From: Leptodactylus fallax
Lineage: Eukaryota > Chordata > Amphibia > Anura > Leptodactylidae
Length of the DNA: 64,000 nt
Direction: 5' to 3'
Assembly (NCBI GenBank): GCA_947044405.1
Contig: CAMRHE010000133.1
Location: 4,109,001 to 4,173,000, forward strand
Of the stretch, positions 45,839-58,301 are shown in pieces. The notes beneath the pieces were generated by a model, which did not search any database, was not told the origin of the DNA, and saw only the letters and a program-made list of their open reading frames with translations. The first letter of the stretch is position 1. Every line of letters begins with the position of its first letter. The position numbers and the translations under genes were made by a program.

Positions 45839-46877
45839 TATAGGCGAGCAATGGGTTTGTAATGAGCTGGATTTGATACAAATTTTTCAAAAATTTTCGT
45901 TTCGGACGAACCTGAAATTTTTTAGATTTACCACGAATCATTATTATACTTTAGGGTCTCTTCTGACTTCACAGTATAAGTAGAGATGAGCGAATCAAAG
46001 CTGACGAAGTGGAATTCGATCCGAATTTCAGGAAATCTTCGATTCAGATCGATTCCGGATTTCCTCACGCTTCGAAGTATCGAATCGCACACTTCCAATC
46101 GGGGGTTTTAACCCCTTGGATGCCGCGGTCAAACAGTTTCTGTGTGCGCACCATGCTTCCGCCGTGGTTTTCGGGAAGTCCTTCCCGGCAGCGCCTTACT
46201 ATTAGGGCGGATGTCAGGAAGGGGTTAATGCGATTTGCCGTGAATTAATTCAGATCGAATCGAACTGTTTTGGAGACTTCGGAGAATGGGTCAAATCGAA
46301 TTCTAATAATAAGTGGAGGCATAGGAGAGGTTTGGAAAAATAATAGACAGTCGTACCTCGCCTGGGCTTCCTTGTAGCATCTGGGGCATCGATCACAATC
46401 CTCAGTGATCACATGGTGACACCGACATTGTAACACTTTGACGCAAGCGTCATGGCATCAACTCATCCCACATGACAACTGAGGCCCAATCACAAGTCAA
46501 AGAAGTCCCCTGAGCCACTGACGTCACCCATAAGGTCAGAAGAGGCTGGAAGAGTTGTGGAGATGCCCCGGAGTGCTGACGCAGCGCTGTCTCCCCGTGG
46601 CCACCCCGAACTACCTATCTCCTCCCCTGCCTACAGCCATAGCCAGCCCAGGACAGGTCCCGCTAAGCATGTTTTTTAAAGCGGCCTGTCTTGGGCTGGT
46701 TTAGATCAGTCATAATGCCGCCCCCTAGATAGCGCCGCCTGAGGCGGTCGTCTCACTTTGCCTCATTAGAGGTGCGCCGCTGCCCCGGAGTATAATAGAA
46801 GCAAGTCTGGAAGTGAAATTGGTGGCGGAACCTTGAGAACATTCACAAATGAATCCTGTGAGGTTTACTTATCTCTA
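45839..46877. mobile_element. hAT-like element with a second one nested inside
   Basis: Right end, read inward, TAGAGATAAGTAAACCTC; left end TATAGGCGAGC looks like the family end with a small deletion. Flanking octamers CATGTAGC (45831-45838) and CATGTAAC (46878-46885) agree at seven of eight. The phrase GTATAAG|TGGAGGC typical of the foldback arm is split by the insertion at 45981-46305. A unit CCCCGGAGTATAATAGAAG near 46783 marks the other arm. Confidence 0.65.
45981..46305. mobile_element. Nested hAT-like MITE
   Basis: Left end TAGAGATGAGCGAATC is intact. The right end, read inward, TAGAATTCGATTTGACCC, seems to lack about eight bases. Flanking octamers AGTATAAG and ATAATAAG agree at six of eight. 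Same subfamily as 31631-32035. Confidence 0.65.
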
Positions 46878-46885
46878 CATGTAAC

Positions 46886-48125
46886 ACCTGTAAATGTCAG
46901 TAAAATACTTATTTCTGAACCTGAATGCCAACCTAGAATACTACGAAGTGCATTTTAACCAGAGGTGGGCGCCATAGAGCACCAACTAACCTAGCTCTCC
47001 ACCTCTAGGTGGCTGCACATGGACACATATAATAAAATCATGTTGGCTTTAAAAGCTGGTCATCTCATGCCACATATATGTAGATATGTCCATATACAAT
47101 AAAAGGTGATGAGGGACACATCTGTACGATATGTAGCATAGTTACATCGCAACACTTCCATCTATCTGACACGCAGTCAGCAGACATTTGAGATTTTTTA
47201 GTATTGTTTGAATATTCATTGGTTATAAATTGTGCTTTCTGGATCTGTACAGCATAGATAAAGGCCGGAGTCATCCGCGGCAATTGTCTGTGGAGATCAG
47301 TTGCAGCACATCAGCTAAACACACAGGATGACAGAAGAAGATAATAATGGGATTTGACATTGTGAACTTCATAGCTATAATCTGCGACTGTCATCAGTCC
47401 CGGTACAGATAGCGCATGTATCACAGACACATTTAACACTTGGAGATGATGTTACTTTGCTTCAGTTATGCAGTATAATAATAATAAAGCAGCTTTGTAT
47501 TGAGCTTTGATTGAAGTACAATGCCTAGCCACAAGGTGTACACTAAACAGCGCCACCTTTAGCCTTAGATTTTGGCTGGTACTGCAGCTTAATTAAGTGC
47601 ACCTGATTAAGACTGAATTGCAATACTTAATGTAGCCAATGACCAAGGGTGGCGCTGTTTATCGTATGAAACAAACCCTTTTTTCTAAACACATGTCACT
47701 CCTTTAACCACTTGCCAACCGCCCTATGACTATACACATATTGGTGGTCGCAATAACATCCTTGCAGAGTTTGCAGCCACACAAAATGATGCAGTTCCAA
47801 GAGTAGGAAGCTGACTGACTCCCCAGATAATAGGCAAGAGTGGTTTATTATAATTTCTGCTTTCCCAATCGCTGTATACACAGAACTCATTGCGAAAGCT
47901 GCCATGATGTGACTTCCTCTTGGCCTATTAATCATGTGATCCTTCGGGTACTGGGGTCAGGAACTGCAGGAGCTGCTGGGTCCAAAAGCACTCAGATCAG
48001 CTCTGCAGTAAGTGCACAAAGGCTGCAATCAGGGGCGGAGCTACGTACAGCATCCCGGCGTTCTTCAGCTTCAGCTAAAGCACACCCTGGACGAGGCAGG
48101 AGCGTGGACAGGTGAGTAAAAGTTA
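46886..48125. other. Unassigned DNA with one small inverted-repeat unit
   Basis: At 47544-47661 the ends TAAACAGCGCCACCTTTAG and, read inward, TAAACAGCGCCACCCTTGG make a 118-bp inverted-repeat element. No gene recognised elsewhere. Confidence 0.5.
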
Positions 48126-48129
48126 TCAG

Positions 48130-48620
48130 CCGCTATTATGTGTCGGGGTGGGGGGAAAAAGGGCGTCCTGGTGCTGGGGTGTGTAAAAAAAAGAGGTCAT
48201 ACACTGTGTGTGGGCTTTAAAAAAGGGGTCATATATAGAGTGAGGGTTATAAAAGGGGGATCATATGCTGTGTGGGGGGTAAATAAAAGGGGTCATATAC
48301 TGTGTGCGGGCCATAAAAAGCAGGGACATATACTGTGGGTGACAAAAAACAGGGGGTCATAGACTGACCGTGGTTGCAAAAAAGGGGGTCATATACTGTG
48401 TGGGGGGAAAAAAAAATAAGGTCATATACCATGTTGGGGTAAGGGGCAAAAAAGGGGGTCATAAACCATGTGGGGGGCCATAAAAAGTAAGGTCATATAC
48501 TGTGTGGAGGGCCAGAAAAAGTGGGTCATGTATTGTGTTGTGGGCCAAAAAAAAGAGGGTTGTATATCTGTGAGGTCCAAAAAATAGGGGTGTTATACTA
48601 TGTGGGGGCCAAATAAGGGG
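48130..48620. repeat. Diverged minisatellite, about 30-36 bp period
   Basis: Recurring GGGGTCATATACTGTGTGGG plus an A-rich tail, about 14 copies of variable length. The short open frames on both strands are repeat artefacts. Confidence 0.8.
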
Positions 48621-48624
48621 ATTT

Positions 48625-48860
48625 TTATGATCTGCCCATGGGGGGGCGTGAACTAATTAGGGGGGGTCCCATCATGCAACCAAAGATATCCGGGTGGGTA
48701 TCTTTTTTTTTTTCTTCTTTTTTTTTTTTTTTTTGGTGGGGGGGGGCTTTTTCTTTGCGTTACGAGTTGAACTTTCCTTTGCCACCATTTTGGGGTCCAT
48801 ATAATGTTTTGATTAACTTTTATTAACGTTTTTTGGGGGGTCCATGTGAAATAACACACA
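48625..48860. other. G/T homopolymer-rich stretch of doubtful sequence quality
   Basis: Runs of G and T, including nearly 20 T and 10 G, interrupt otherwise ordinary sequence, as in the damaged part of the Ty3/gypsy element. Confidence 0.4.
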
Positions 48861-49480
48861 AGTCTATCATAATGTTTTGCATTTTCGTTTTACGGCGTTC
48901 CCTCTACATTAATAATGACCTGGCAGCTTTGTCCGGCGGGTCATTACGATGACGGAGATACCAGATTTATATTAGTTTTATTAGGTTTTACTGCTCTTAC
49001 AAATAAAACGTCACTTTTTGGAAATGAACGATTTTTCTGGGGTCACCGTATTCTGACACCTATCCTTTTTTACTGTTTTGCTGACGGAGATCTGTCAGGG
49101 CTCTTTATTTGTGGTGCAAGTTGTACTTTTTATTGGTACCAATGTTTGGTATATATGACTTTTTAATCACTTTTCCTGCTATTTTTTGGGGAAAACGAGG
49201 TGACCAAAATACATTAATTTGCGCGATGATAGTATTTGTTTATTTATTTATTTATTTTTACATGGAAAAGTGTTTTTTCTACTTTTTATTATTTGATTAT
49301 TCTTAACTTTTTAACTTTTTTTCTGTCCCAAGAGGACTTAACTTGGGATCTCAGATCCCCAGTGCAATGTACTGCAGAGCGGGAAGGGGTTAAATTTCAA
49401 AAAATTTCTACAAGTCAAAATTCTGAAACATGAATTTGATTCCCATGATCATTGCAATTTTTGTTAGCGACTTGTACTCT
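48861..49480. repeat. Probable dispersed anuran repeat fragment
   Basis: Phrases such as TTTTACGGCGTTC, GTTGTACTTTTTATTGGTACC and TTTTTTGGGGAAAACGAGGTG are ones I associate with a common anuran repeat. The family is not identified and no coding function is claimed. Confidence 0.35.
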
Positions 49481-50113
49481 GAATTTTTTACGCCCCGGAA
49501 ACTAGATGTACAGACAATATATGCCTTCCCTATGATCTTGCATGCTTGATGCATGTCTACCCCCCATCTTCAATATTCTGTATAAATATGTGCATATTAC
49601 CATCTTAGCTCATGACTTCTCATCTCAAGGACTATCCAACTTAATCAAGACGGTGATCAAAATTCACGACTCAGCATTATTATCCTGAGATGTCAGCAAA
49701 TTAGCAAATTTCTTGAAGCCGAAATTGTGGAGCATGAAATTATAACATTGTTCAGATTCATCAGTTTCCAGACTATGTAAGTGATAGGTGTCACTCTAAT
49801 TTCATGGTCTGCTGAATTGTAAATAAATCTTCGGAGGTCTTTTCATGGTCTGATTTATGGAGAAATACATGTTTAGGAGAATAATTTGTTTTTGTTTTTG
49901 TATGTTACACCTTGGGAAACTGCGTGGTACAAAGAAATTTTTGCAATTTTTTGTAACTGATGCAAAGTGTAGCAGGGGTACAACCAGCAACCTTAGGACC
50001 CCATAGAAAAACTATGAATAGGCCTCCACTATGGCCATTTTCATCAGTATGTTTAGAAAATGATGTCAAATTACAGCGAAACTGAACACAAATGATTTCA
50101 CAGTAGTAGAAAG
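49481..50113. other. Unassigned noncoding DNA
   Basis: No gene or repeat boundary recognised. Confidence 0.5.
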
Positions 50114-50158
<45 letters not shown>

Positions 50159-50262
50159 TAATAGTCCTTTAATAGTCCCACAATGGGGAAATTCAGTGTG
50201 TTACAGCAGCAAAGATAAGCAGATACAAATACAAATACAACATGTACAGGAATGTTCCAAGG
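50114..50262 (-). mobile_element. LINE 3' end fragment with (ATT)n tail
   Basis: After (AAT)n at 50114-50165, the sequence TAGTCCTTTAATAGTCCCAC to ACAGGAATGTTCCAAGG matches the 3' end of the LINE at 15359. Only about 100 bp of body is present, so this is a severe 5' truncation. Confidence 0.9.
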
Positions 50263-50931
50263 TTTAAAAATACAGACACCAGAGATCATCTTCATAAACC
50301 CCCTAAAAAAGTAGATCCTAAAAAAATTTCCCTACATCCACCAAAAACAATTCAGATCCCAGACCAGATCTCCTTAAAAGTGTATTCCCCAATCTAAATA
50401 TCCAAGACCAGACCTCAAATTGCCCCTTTCGGACCTCAGAGCAGATCTACAGATACTATCCTCTCACTGGTCCTGCACCTCCCTCCACTCCTGGGCATTG
50501 TCCTAGTATGTGAAGATCCTTCAAAAGCTAGGAGTTCAGATTCTGTCTAGGGCTCTTCGATCATAACTGGCTGCTTACTATAACTTTTAACTAAAATGTC
50601 TTCCACAGCATACAACGCCTGTGATCAACACAAACAGGAAGTAACCTGCACTATTTTGTTCCCCCAGGTACAGCAGCACACCGGCAAGGAGGGAGTCTCC
50701 CTCTCCTCATAGATGACATCTCTTGGGGGTCATCTACACCAACTCTGGGGCTCAATGTAGTTTGAGCCAAACTCAAGGCCTGTTGCTTGGGTTTTCTACA
50801 TTGAATAACCCTTTAGCCCAGATTGCGAGGACCTGTTCCCAACAGGGTAAAATTAGTGGTTCCTAACCTTTGAAGCTGGCACATAGCAAGAGTTCTTGAA
50901 AAAGAAAACTTAAGGTGGTGGAACACACTGA
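50263..50931. other. Unassigned noncoding DNA
   Basis: No gene recognised. Confidence 0.5.
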
Positions 50932-51149
50932 TGCAAGGTTCACACTTGCATTTGGTTTTCCGTTCGTGGGGTCCATTTGGGACCCCATGAACGGAAACCT
51001 AATCCGCTTACAAAAGTGGTTACCCGCGAAAACCTATGGACCTCATAGATTATAATGGGGTCCACCGAGTTTCTACCCGATTTCCGCTGGAAAAATGCAG
51101 AGAGAAAAGTCTCACAGAGCAGAGATCAAGCACAGATGTGAACCTCGCC
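50932..51149. mobile_element. Harbinger-like MITE, diverged
   Basis: Left end TGCAAGGTTCACACTTGC and right end, read inward, GGCGAGGTTCACATCTG, bounded by TGA on both sides (50929-50931, 51150-51152). Shares GCAGAGAGAAAAGTCT with the copy at 29728. Confidence 0.55.
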
Positions 51150-51152
51150 TGA

Positions 51153-52211
51153 GCTATAGGGAATGTGAGAACTGGTTGTAATTTGTAGGATACAAGAAGA
51201 AAAAGATTGTTCCACCACCAGGAGCAAAACAGTAACAATGCAGTTACAGGACAAGAATCTGCAGAACTGATCATATGCTAAATATGTGCAAGTCACATTT
51301 ATGTATGAGATAGCCAAGAGGATTGTCTATACAATGATGGGAGTCTCATGTTCCAAGCTGTAGTGGATGGTGAGATATGGAGCCTGAAAGTCACACGTTC
51401 CAAACATTGTTACCCTTTCGCTTGTCAGTGTATATTGATTATTTTTGGTTACTGCTTCCTCTGGATTGTCATTAAGGCTAGGTTCACACCTGCCCCATTC
51501 CACAATGTTACATACATGTGCTCCTTAGCTTTCCCACTATCTATTGGTTTTCAAGACAATCTGAATTCCCCCGTGGCATGGTTTTATTCTGGTGGTGCTA
51601 CTGTACTATTCATCACAATATACATATTATATATAAAATACATATTACATGATCACCCCGAACTTCACATTTCGTACCCTAGTGATGAACTTCTGTGAGC
51701 CAGTGAGCCTTCTGAATGGTTAGAAAAATTATGGATATTGTACATCAAGGATTATTCTATAGACTTGGCTCATACATATCTGACAGTTCATCCTTTTATT
51801 ATATAGAGTGCCCAAGGGAATGTACATGTACCAACGATGGGAATCTTCAGGTTACACTGCTCATTATGTGTTCTTAAAAGCCCCGGTTCTCAGCCTTACA
51901 TTGTCCGTGGGGATATTTTATCAAATAAAGTCATCTCTTAGTAATATATAGAGAACATTGTACATTGTATAATCTGCTACATATACATCCTTATAGAACA
52001 TTCTCTTTAAGTTCACTTGAAATAAATGGTACTCCGTAGCTTAAAGCCTTAAAAGTCTCCAAGGTTGAAGATACAAAAGAGAAAGAAAATCATGTATTGT
52101 GAATATATATATATATATATATGATATATCTGCATAAATTTGAACCCTTTGGCTTTGTAGACAAAAGGATCAAATGGAAGATTTTGTAATGACCTCTATA
52201 TAATATATATA
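51153..52211. other. Unassigned noncoding DNA
   Basis: An open frame of 116 codons at 51348-51698 (plus strand) has hydrophobic stretches but no recognised motif, and I do not call it a gene. A TA microsatellite lies at 52103-52122. Confidence 0.45.
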
Positions 52212-52213
52212 TA

Positions 52214-53856
52214 CAGTCATATGAAAAAGTTTGGGCACCCCTATTAATCTTAATCATTTTTAGTTCTAAATATTTGGGTGTTTGCAACAGCCATTTCAAT
52301 TTGATATATCTAATAACTGATGGACACAGTAATATTTCAGGATTGAAATGAGGTTTATTGTACTAACAGAAAATGTGCAATATGCATTAAACCAAAATTT
52401 GACCGGTGCAAAAGTATGGGCACCTCAACAGAAAAGTGACATTGATATTTAGTAGATCCTCCTTTTGCAATAACAGCCTCTAGTCCCTTCCTGTAGCTTT
52501 TAATCAGTTCCTGGATCCTGGATGAAGGTATTTTTGACCATTCCTCTTTACAAAACAATTCCAGTTCAGTTAAGTTTGATGGTCGCCGAGCATGGACAGC
52601 CCGCTTCAAATTATCCCACAGATGTTCAATCATATTCAGGTCTGGGGACTAGGATGGCCATTCCCGAACATTGTAATTGTTCCTCTGCATGAATGCCTGA
52701 GTAGATTTGGAGCTGTGTTTTGGATCATTGTCTTGCTGAAATATCCATCCCCGGCGTAACTTCAAATTTGTCACTGATTCTTGTACATTATTCTCAAGAA
52801 TCTGCTGATACTGAGTTGAATCCATGCGACCCTCAACTTTAACAAGATTCCCGGTGCCGGCATTGGCCACACAGCCCCAAAGCATGATGGAACCTCCACC
52901 AAATTTTACAGTGGGTAGCAAGTGTTTTTCTTGGAATGCTGTGTTTTTTGGACGCCATGCATAACGCCTTTTTGTATGACCAAACAACTCAATCTTTGTT
53001 TCATCAGTCCACAGGACCTTCTTCCAAAATGAAGCTGGCTTGTCCAAATGTGCTTTTGCATACCTCAGGCGACTCTGTTTGTGGCGTGCTTTCAGAAATG
53101 GCTTCTTTCGCATCACTCTCCCATACAGCTTCTCCTTGTGCAAAGTGTGCTGTATTGTTGACCGATGCACAGTGACACCATCTGCAGCAAGATGATGCTG
53201 CAGCTCTTTGGAGGTGGTCTGTGGATTGTCCTTGACTGTTCTCACCATTCTTCTTCTCTGCCTTTCTGATATTTTTCTTGGCCTGCCACTTCTGGGCTTA
53301 ACAAGAACTGTCCCTGTGGTCTTCCATTTCCTTACTATGTTCCTCACAGTGGAAACTGACAGGTTAAATCTCTGAGACAACTTTTTGTATCATTCCCCTG
53401 AACAACTATGTTGAACAATCTTTGTTTTCAGATCATTTGAGAGTTGTTTTGAGGAGCCCATGTTGCCACTCTTCAGAGGAGATTCAAATAGGAGAACAAC
53501 TTGCAATTGACCACCTTAAATACCTTTTCTCATGATTGGATACACCTGGCTATGAAGTTCAAAGCTCAGTGAGGTTACAAAACCAATTTTGTGCTTCAGT
53601 AAGTCAGTAAAAAGTAGTTAGGAGTATTCAAATCAATAAAATGATAAGGGTACCCAAATTTTTGCACCGGTCAAATTTTGGTTTAATGCATATTGCACAT
53701 TTTCTGTTAGTACAATAAACCTCATTTCAATCCTGAAATATTACTGTGTCCATCAGTTATTAGATATATCAAATTGAAATGGCTGTTGCAAACACCCAAA
53801 TATTTAGAACTAAAAATGAATAAGATTAATAGGGGTGCCCAAACTTTTTCATATGA

Positions 53857-53859
<3 letters not shown>
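52214..53859 (-). mobile_element. Tc1-like transposon inserted in a TA microsatellite
   Basis: Flanked by TA at 52212-52213 and 53860-53861, within TATATA tracts on both sides. Left end CAGTCATATGAAAAAGTTTG is exactly inverted at the right end, and pairing runs about 200 bp (to GACCGGTGCAAAA). Total 1646 bp. Transposase on the minus strand is dead. Confidence 0.95.
52355..53461 (-). pseudogene. Tc1-like transposase with two in-frame stops
   Basis: The frame opens at the ATG ending at 53461 (MGSSKQLSNDLKTKIVQ) and is stopped by TGA at 53392-53390 (codon 24) and by TAG at 52651-52649, just before the SPDMNMIEHLW block with the catalytic Glu. Helix-turn-helix region SVSTVRNIVRKWK, GRPRKI, and catalytic blocks VLWTDETKI and FQQDNDPKH are intact. 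There is no frameshift. The C-terminus appears to run past the usual KGGSTKY end into the terminal repeat, ending at 52355, so the normal stop may also be lost. Confidence 0.92.
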
Positions 53860-53861
<2 letters not shown>

Positions 53862-53893
<32 letters not shown>

Positions 53894-54605
53894 CATCACA
53901 GAAGGCATCAATGAAAAAGTTTCAAAAGTATGTGCCCCCATGTAACCCCGACTCCTTATTAAATGATATCAGCCATAGGGTGCCAGAGCATCCTGGGATT
54001 TGTACAGATGTGTCCACTCTTAACTTAGCATGAATTTGGTAGCGGACTCCAAATTTCCCATGAAAGCATTTCAATACAATACTGCAATATTCTAAAACAA
54101 CCCTTGACAGCCTGCAATACACAACATGACCACCAGGTGTCTGCACACAGAGACATATAGCATGTCACTCTGTGACAAAATGTCACAGAAACATTGTAAT
54201 AGTTTCATCATTTTGTGTCGCACTGATGCTAAGTCACAGCCTATATTATGCTCTAGGAGCTGCATTTATAATTCTGCATTGTGCAGAACTCTTCATAGAA
54301 CTTCTCTGGTGATTTACATTGTTGTAAATGTCACTTTATATGAGGCATTAAAGTAATCTGATGGAAGGAAGGAAAAGATAATTGGCTGTGTCCAAGAGAC
54401 AATGAGCATTTGTGAATACAGCTATGGAGTATAATAAGGGTGCGTTCACACTGCGTTTTTTGAAGGAGGATTTTGAGGTGGAATTAATCTCAAAAAACAC
54501 CTCCCTTTCATATCAGTGGGAGTCAGTAGCTGTTTTTTTTTTACTCTAGCTGGAAAAATCATACCAAAATAACTTATCTTCAGCTACATTCACCATAATA
54601 ATATC
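53862..54605. other. Unassigned DNA after a TA microsatellite
   Basis: (TA)n continues to about 53891. TGCGTTCACACTGCG near 54432 resembles ends of the TTCACAC MITE family, but no partner end was found. No gene. Confidence 0.5.
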
Positions 54606-54608
54606 AAT

Positions 54609-56697
54609 AGTAACTCAGGATCAGTACAGGATAAGTAATGTAATGTATGTACACAGTGACTGTACCAGCAGAATAGCGAGCGCAGCTCTGGAGTATAATA
54701 CAGGATGTAACTCAGGATCAGTACAGGATAAGTAATGTAATGTATGTACACAGTGACTGTACCAGCAGAATAGTGAGTGCAGCTCTGGAGTATAATACAG
54801 GATGTAACTCAGGATCAGTACAGGATAAGTAATGTAATGTATGTACACAGTGACTGTACCAGCAGAATAGTGAGTGCAGCTCTGGAGTATAATACAGGAT
54901 GTAACTCAGGATCAGTACAGGATAAGTAATGTAATGTATGTACACAGTGACTGCACCAGCAGAATAGTGAGTGCAGCTCTGGAGTATAATACAGGATGTA
55001 ACTCAGTATCAGTACAGGATAAGTAATGTAATGTATGTACACAGTGACTGCACCAGCAGAATAGTGAGTGCAGCTCTGGAGTATAATACAGGATGTAACT
55101 CAGGATCAGTACAGGATAAGTAATGTAATGTATGTACACAGTGACTGTACCAGCAGAATAGTGAGTGCAGCTCTGGAGTATAATACAGGATGTAACTCAG
55201 GATCAGTACAGGATAAGTAATGTAATGTATGTACACAGTGACTGCACCAGCAGAATAGTGAGTGCAGCTCTGGAGTATAATACAGGATGTAACTCAGGAT
55301 CAGTGCAGGATAAGTAATGTAATGTATGTACACAGTGACTGTACCAGCAGAATAGTGAGTGCAGCTCTGTAGTATAATACAGGATGTAACTCAGGATCAG
55401 TACAGGATCAGTAATGTAATGTATGTACACAGTGACTGTACCAGCAGAATAGTGAGCGCAGCTCTGGAGTATAATACAGGATGTAACTCAGGATCAGTAC
55501 AGGATAAGTAATGTAATGTATGTACACAGTGACTGCACCAGCAGAATAGTGAGCGCAGCTCTGGAGTATAATACAAGATGTAACTCAGGATCAGTACAGG
55601 ATAAGTAATGTAATGTATGTACACAGTGACTGCACCAGCAGAATAGTGAGTGCAGCTCTGGAGTATAATACAGGCTGTAACTCAGGATCAGTACAGAATA
55701 AGTAATGTAATGTATGTACACAGTGACTGCACCAGCAGAATAGTGAGTGCAGCTCTGGAGTATAATACAGGCTGTAACTCAGGATCAGTACAGGATAAGT
55801 AATGTAATGTATGTACACAGTGACCGCACCAGCAGAATAGTGAGCGCAGCTCTGGAGTATAATACAGGATGTAACTCAGGATCAGTACAAGATAAGTAAT
55901 GTAATGTATGTACACAGTGACTGCACCAGCAGAATAGTGAGCGCAGCTCTGGAGTATAATACAGGATGTAACTCAGGATCAGTACAGGATAAGTAATGTA
56001 TGTACACAGTGACTGTACCAGCAGAATAGTGAGCACAGCTCTGGAGTATAATACAGGATGTAACTCAGGATCAGTACATGATAAGTAATGTAATGTATGT
56101 ACACAGTGACTGCACCAGCAGAATAGTGAGCACAGCTCTGGAGTATAATACAGGATATAACTCAGGATCAGTACAGGATAAGTAATGTAATGTATGTACA
56201 CAGTGACTGCACCAGCAGAATAGTGAGTGCAGCTCTGGAGTATAATACAGGATGTAACTCAGGATCAGTACAGGATAAGTAATGTAATGTATGTACACAG
56301 TGACTGCACCAGCAGAATAGTGAGCACAGCTCTGGAGTATAATACAGGATGTAACTCAGGATCAGTACAGGATAAGTAATGTAATGTATGTACACAGTGA
56401 CTGTACCAGCAGAATAGTGAGCGCAGCTTTGGAGTATAATACAGGATGTAACTCAGGATCAGTACAGGATAAGTAATGTAATGTATGTACAAAGTGACTA
56501 TACCAGCAGAATAGTGAGCGCAGCTCTGGAGTATAATACAGGATATAACTCAGGATCAGTACAGGATAAGTAATGTAATGTATGTACACAGTGACTGCAC
56601 CAGCAGAATAGTGAGCGCAGCTCTGGAGTATAATACAGGATATAACTCAGGATCAGTATAGGATAAGTAATGTAATGTTTGTACACAGTGACTTGGC
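54609..56697. repeat. 97-bp tandem array, about 21 copies
   Basis: Unit GTAACTCAGGATCAGTACAG, then GATAAGTAATGTAATGTATG, a TACACAGTGACTG block and AGTGAGTGCAGCTCTGGAG followed by TATAATACAGGAT. Copies are roughly 95 percent alike, and one near 56000 lacks five bases (GTAAT). The series of 75-residue minus-strand open frames spaced 97 bp apart is the array read in rotating frames and is not coding. Confidence 0.97.
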
Positions 56698-57435
56698 TTT
56701 TTATGTAAAGAAATTCTATGTATTATCTGTAAAATGGTGATGATTGTTGAGCATACTGTTAGATGATGTACAAGTAGTCAGACCCTAAAGTATTAGATTT
56801 TCACTTTTCTGTTTGTACGCTCTATGTTGATCTTCTAGTAAACTTAGTAAAGTGCAGAGTAGAGCGCCACAAGTGAATATGAAAGTTTCTTTAAGTGTAT
56901 GCCCTTAGAGTAAATCCACAATATAACCTTGAAGAGACAAGTAAGGGCAATTGCTTTTGGTTGCATGTATTTACTATATTGAGCGAGTCGTCCTGTAACT
57001 CTTCTGTGAACATCTGGCTTTGAACAAGAAGGAGGATATTTTAAGAGCTCTTAGTGCGGTTCTTTTAAGTGTCTATATAGTTTGCCTATCTTTGAATTTG
57101 GGTTTCCTTTAATGTTAGGCACAGGGGTATTTCTTTTATTTCTTTTATGTTTTCATATTCACAGAGATAGATTAACTTTATTTTACGTGATTTTGCATTC
57201 ATTAATTTTCTAGACTTGTTTCAGAGAGGCACAAATTTACTTTTGCATCATTTGTATTGTCCTTTTTGTAGTCATGGCCTTGGTCCTGATATGGATTCTG
57301 TCTTTCTACTCTGATGTTCTCCGCTCTATTAGGTAGATGTCCATTATTATTTCAAGAATTGGTAAAAAAAATTGCTTTAAAAAATAAATAATTATACATT
57401 TATATAAAATAAGATATATCGAAGATGTGTCACGC
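56698..57435. other. Unassigned noncoding DNA
   Basis: No gene recognised; the open frame reaching from 57306 to 57692 on the minus strand is low-complexity. Confidence 0.5.
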
Positions 57436-57439
57436 AAAT

Positions 57440-58045
57440 GAAGAAAAAGACTGCAATATAACGCATAAGTAATGATACTGTAAAACGTCCACATAGAGTC
57501 CATGCCATAGAGTACATAAACATTGCTATATAGTGCATAAATACTACCAATATACAATACTTGGCAAAATATAGTCCAAAATAACACCACTATACAGTAG
57601 CAAGCAACGTTGCCATATACTACATAAATAATACTACTATACAATTCCATGACTGCCATGCTGACCATCAATAATACTAATAAACTATACAAAGTAATAT
57701 TTTACTACAGTACACAAAAAACACTACTGTTGCTATATATTGCATCAATAATACCAACACACAATACTAAGTAATCCTCAAATAGTACATACATAATTAG
57801 TACATAAATAATAACCTATACATTACTAAGTAATATTGCCATATAGTACATAAATAATACCCCTATAAAGAGTATAAATAATAACACTATATAATGCTAT
57901 ATGATAGGGTCATGATGTGCTTAATACCACTGAACATAATACTGCCATACAGTGCACAAATCATATTACTAAATGAGTCAAATACACAATTCCAAACAGT
58001 GCCCAACTCTAAGTTCAATACTGCTCCCAAGTAATACCGCAGCTG
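57440..58045. repeat. Diverged AT-rich tandem repeat
   Basis: Phrases of the type CATATAGTACATAAATAATAC and ACTATACAGTA recur irregularly about every 35-50 bp, with strong divergence. The 128-residue minus-strand frame over part of it is Tyr/Leu-rich and is an artefact. Confidence 0.6.
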
Positions 58046-58301
58046 GAGACATGATGCAAATTTGCAGGACACTGACATAAGTAAAGGCTCAAAAAAACTC
58101 AGCTTGTAGCAGTTACATTTCCCTTTGCTTCTCTATCTGGCCCAGACCGCCATGAAGACTTCACAACATGAATCTACACAGAAGCTTCCCATCATTCCCA
58201 TCTCCTGCCAGAGCCCCCTGCAGAGTATCTGTGCCCCCTTTTGTGCCAGTCTCCTCCAAAGAATCCCTCCTTGCTGACAAACAGCTATTTTACTCAGCAC
58301 A

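Noticed and set aside
51348..51698. 116-residue open frame with hydrophobic stretches
   Set aside because: No family recognised and no supporting context; hydrophobicity follows from T-rich sequence.
54621..56686. Series of about twenty 75-residue open frames on the minus strand
   Set aside because: They recur every 97 bp, exactly the repeat period, and are the same unit read in rotating frames.
57306..57692. 128-residue open frame rich in Tyr, Leu and Ile
   Set aside because: AT-rich tandem repeat read through; no motif or start context.
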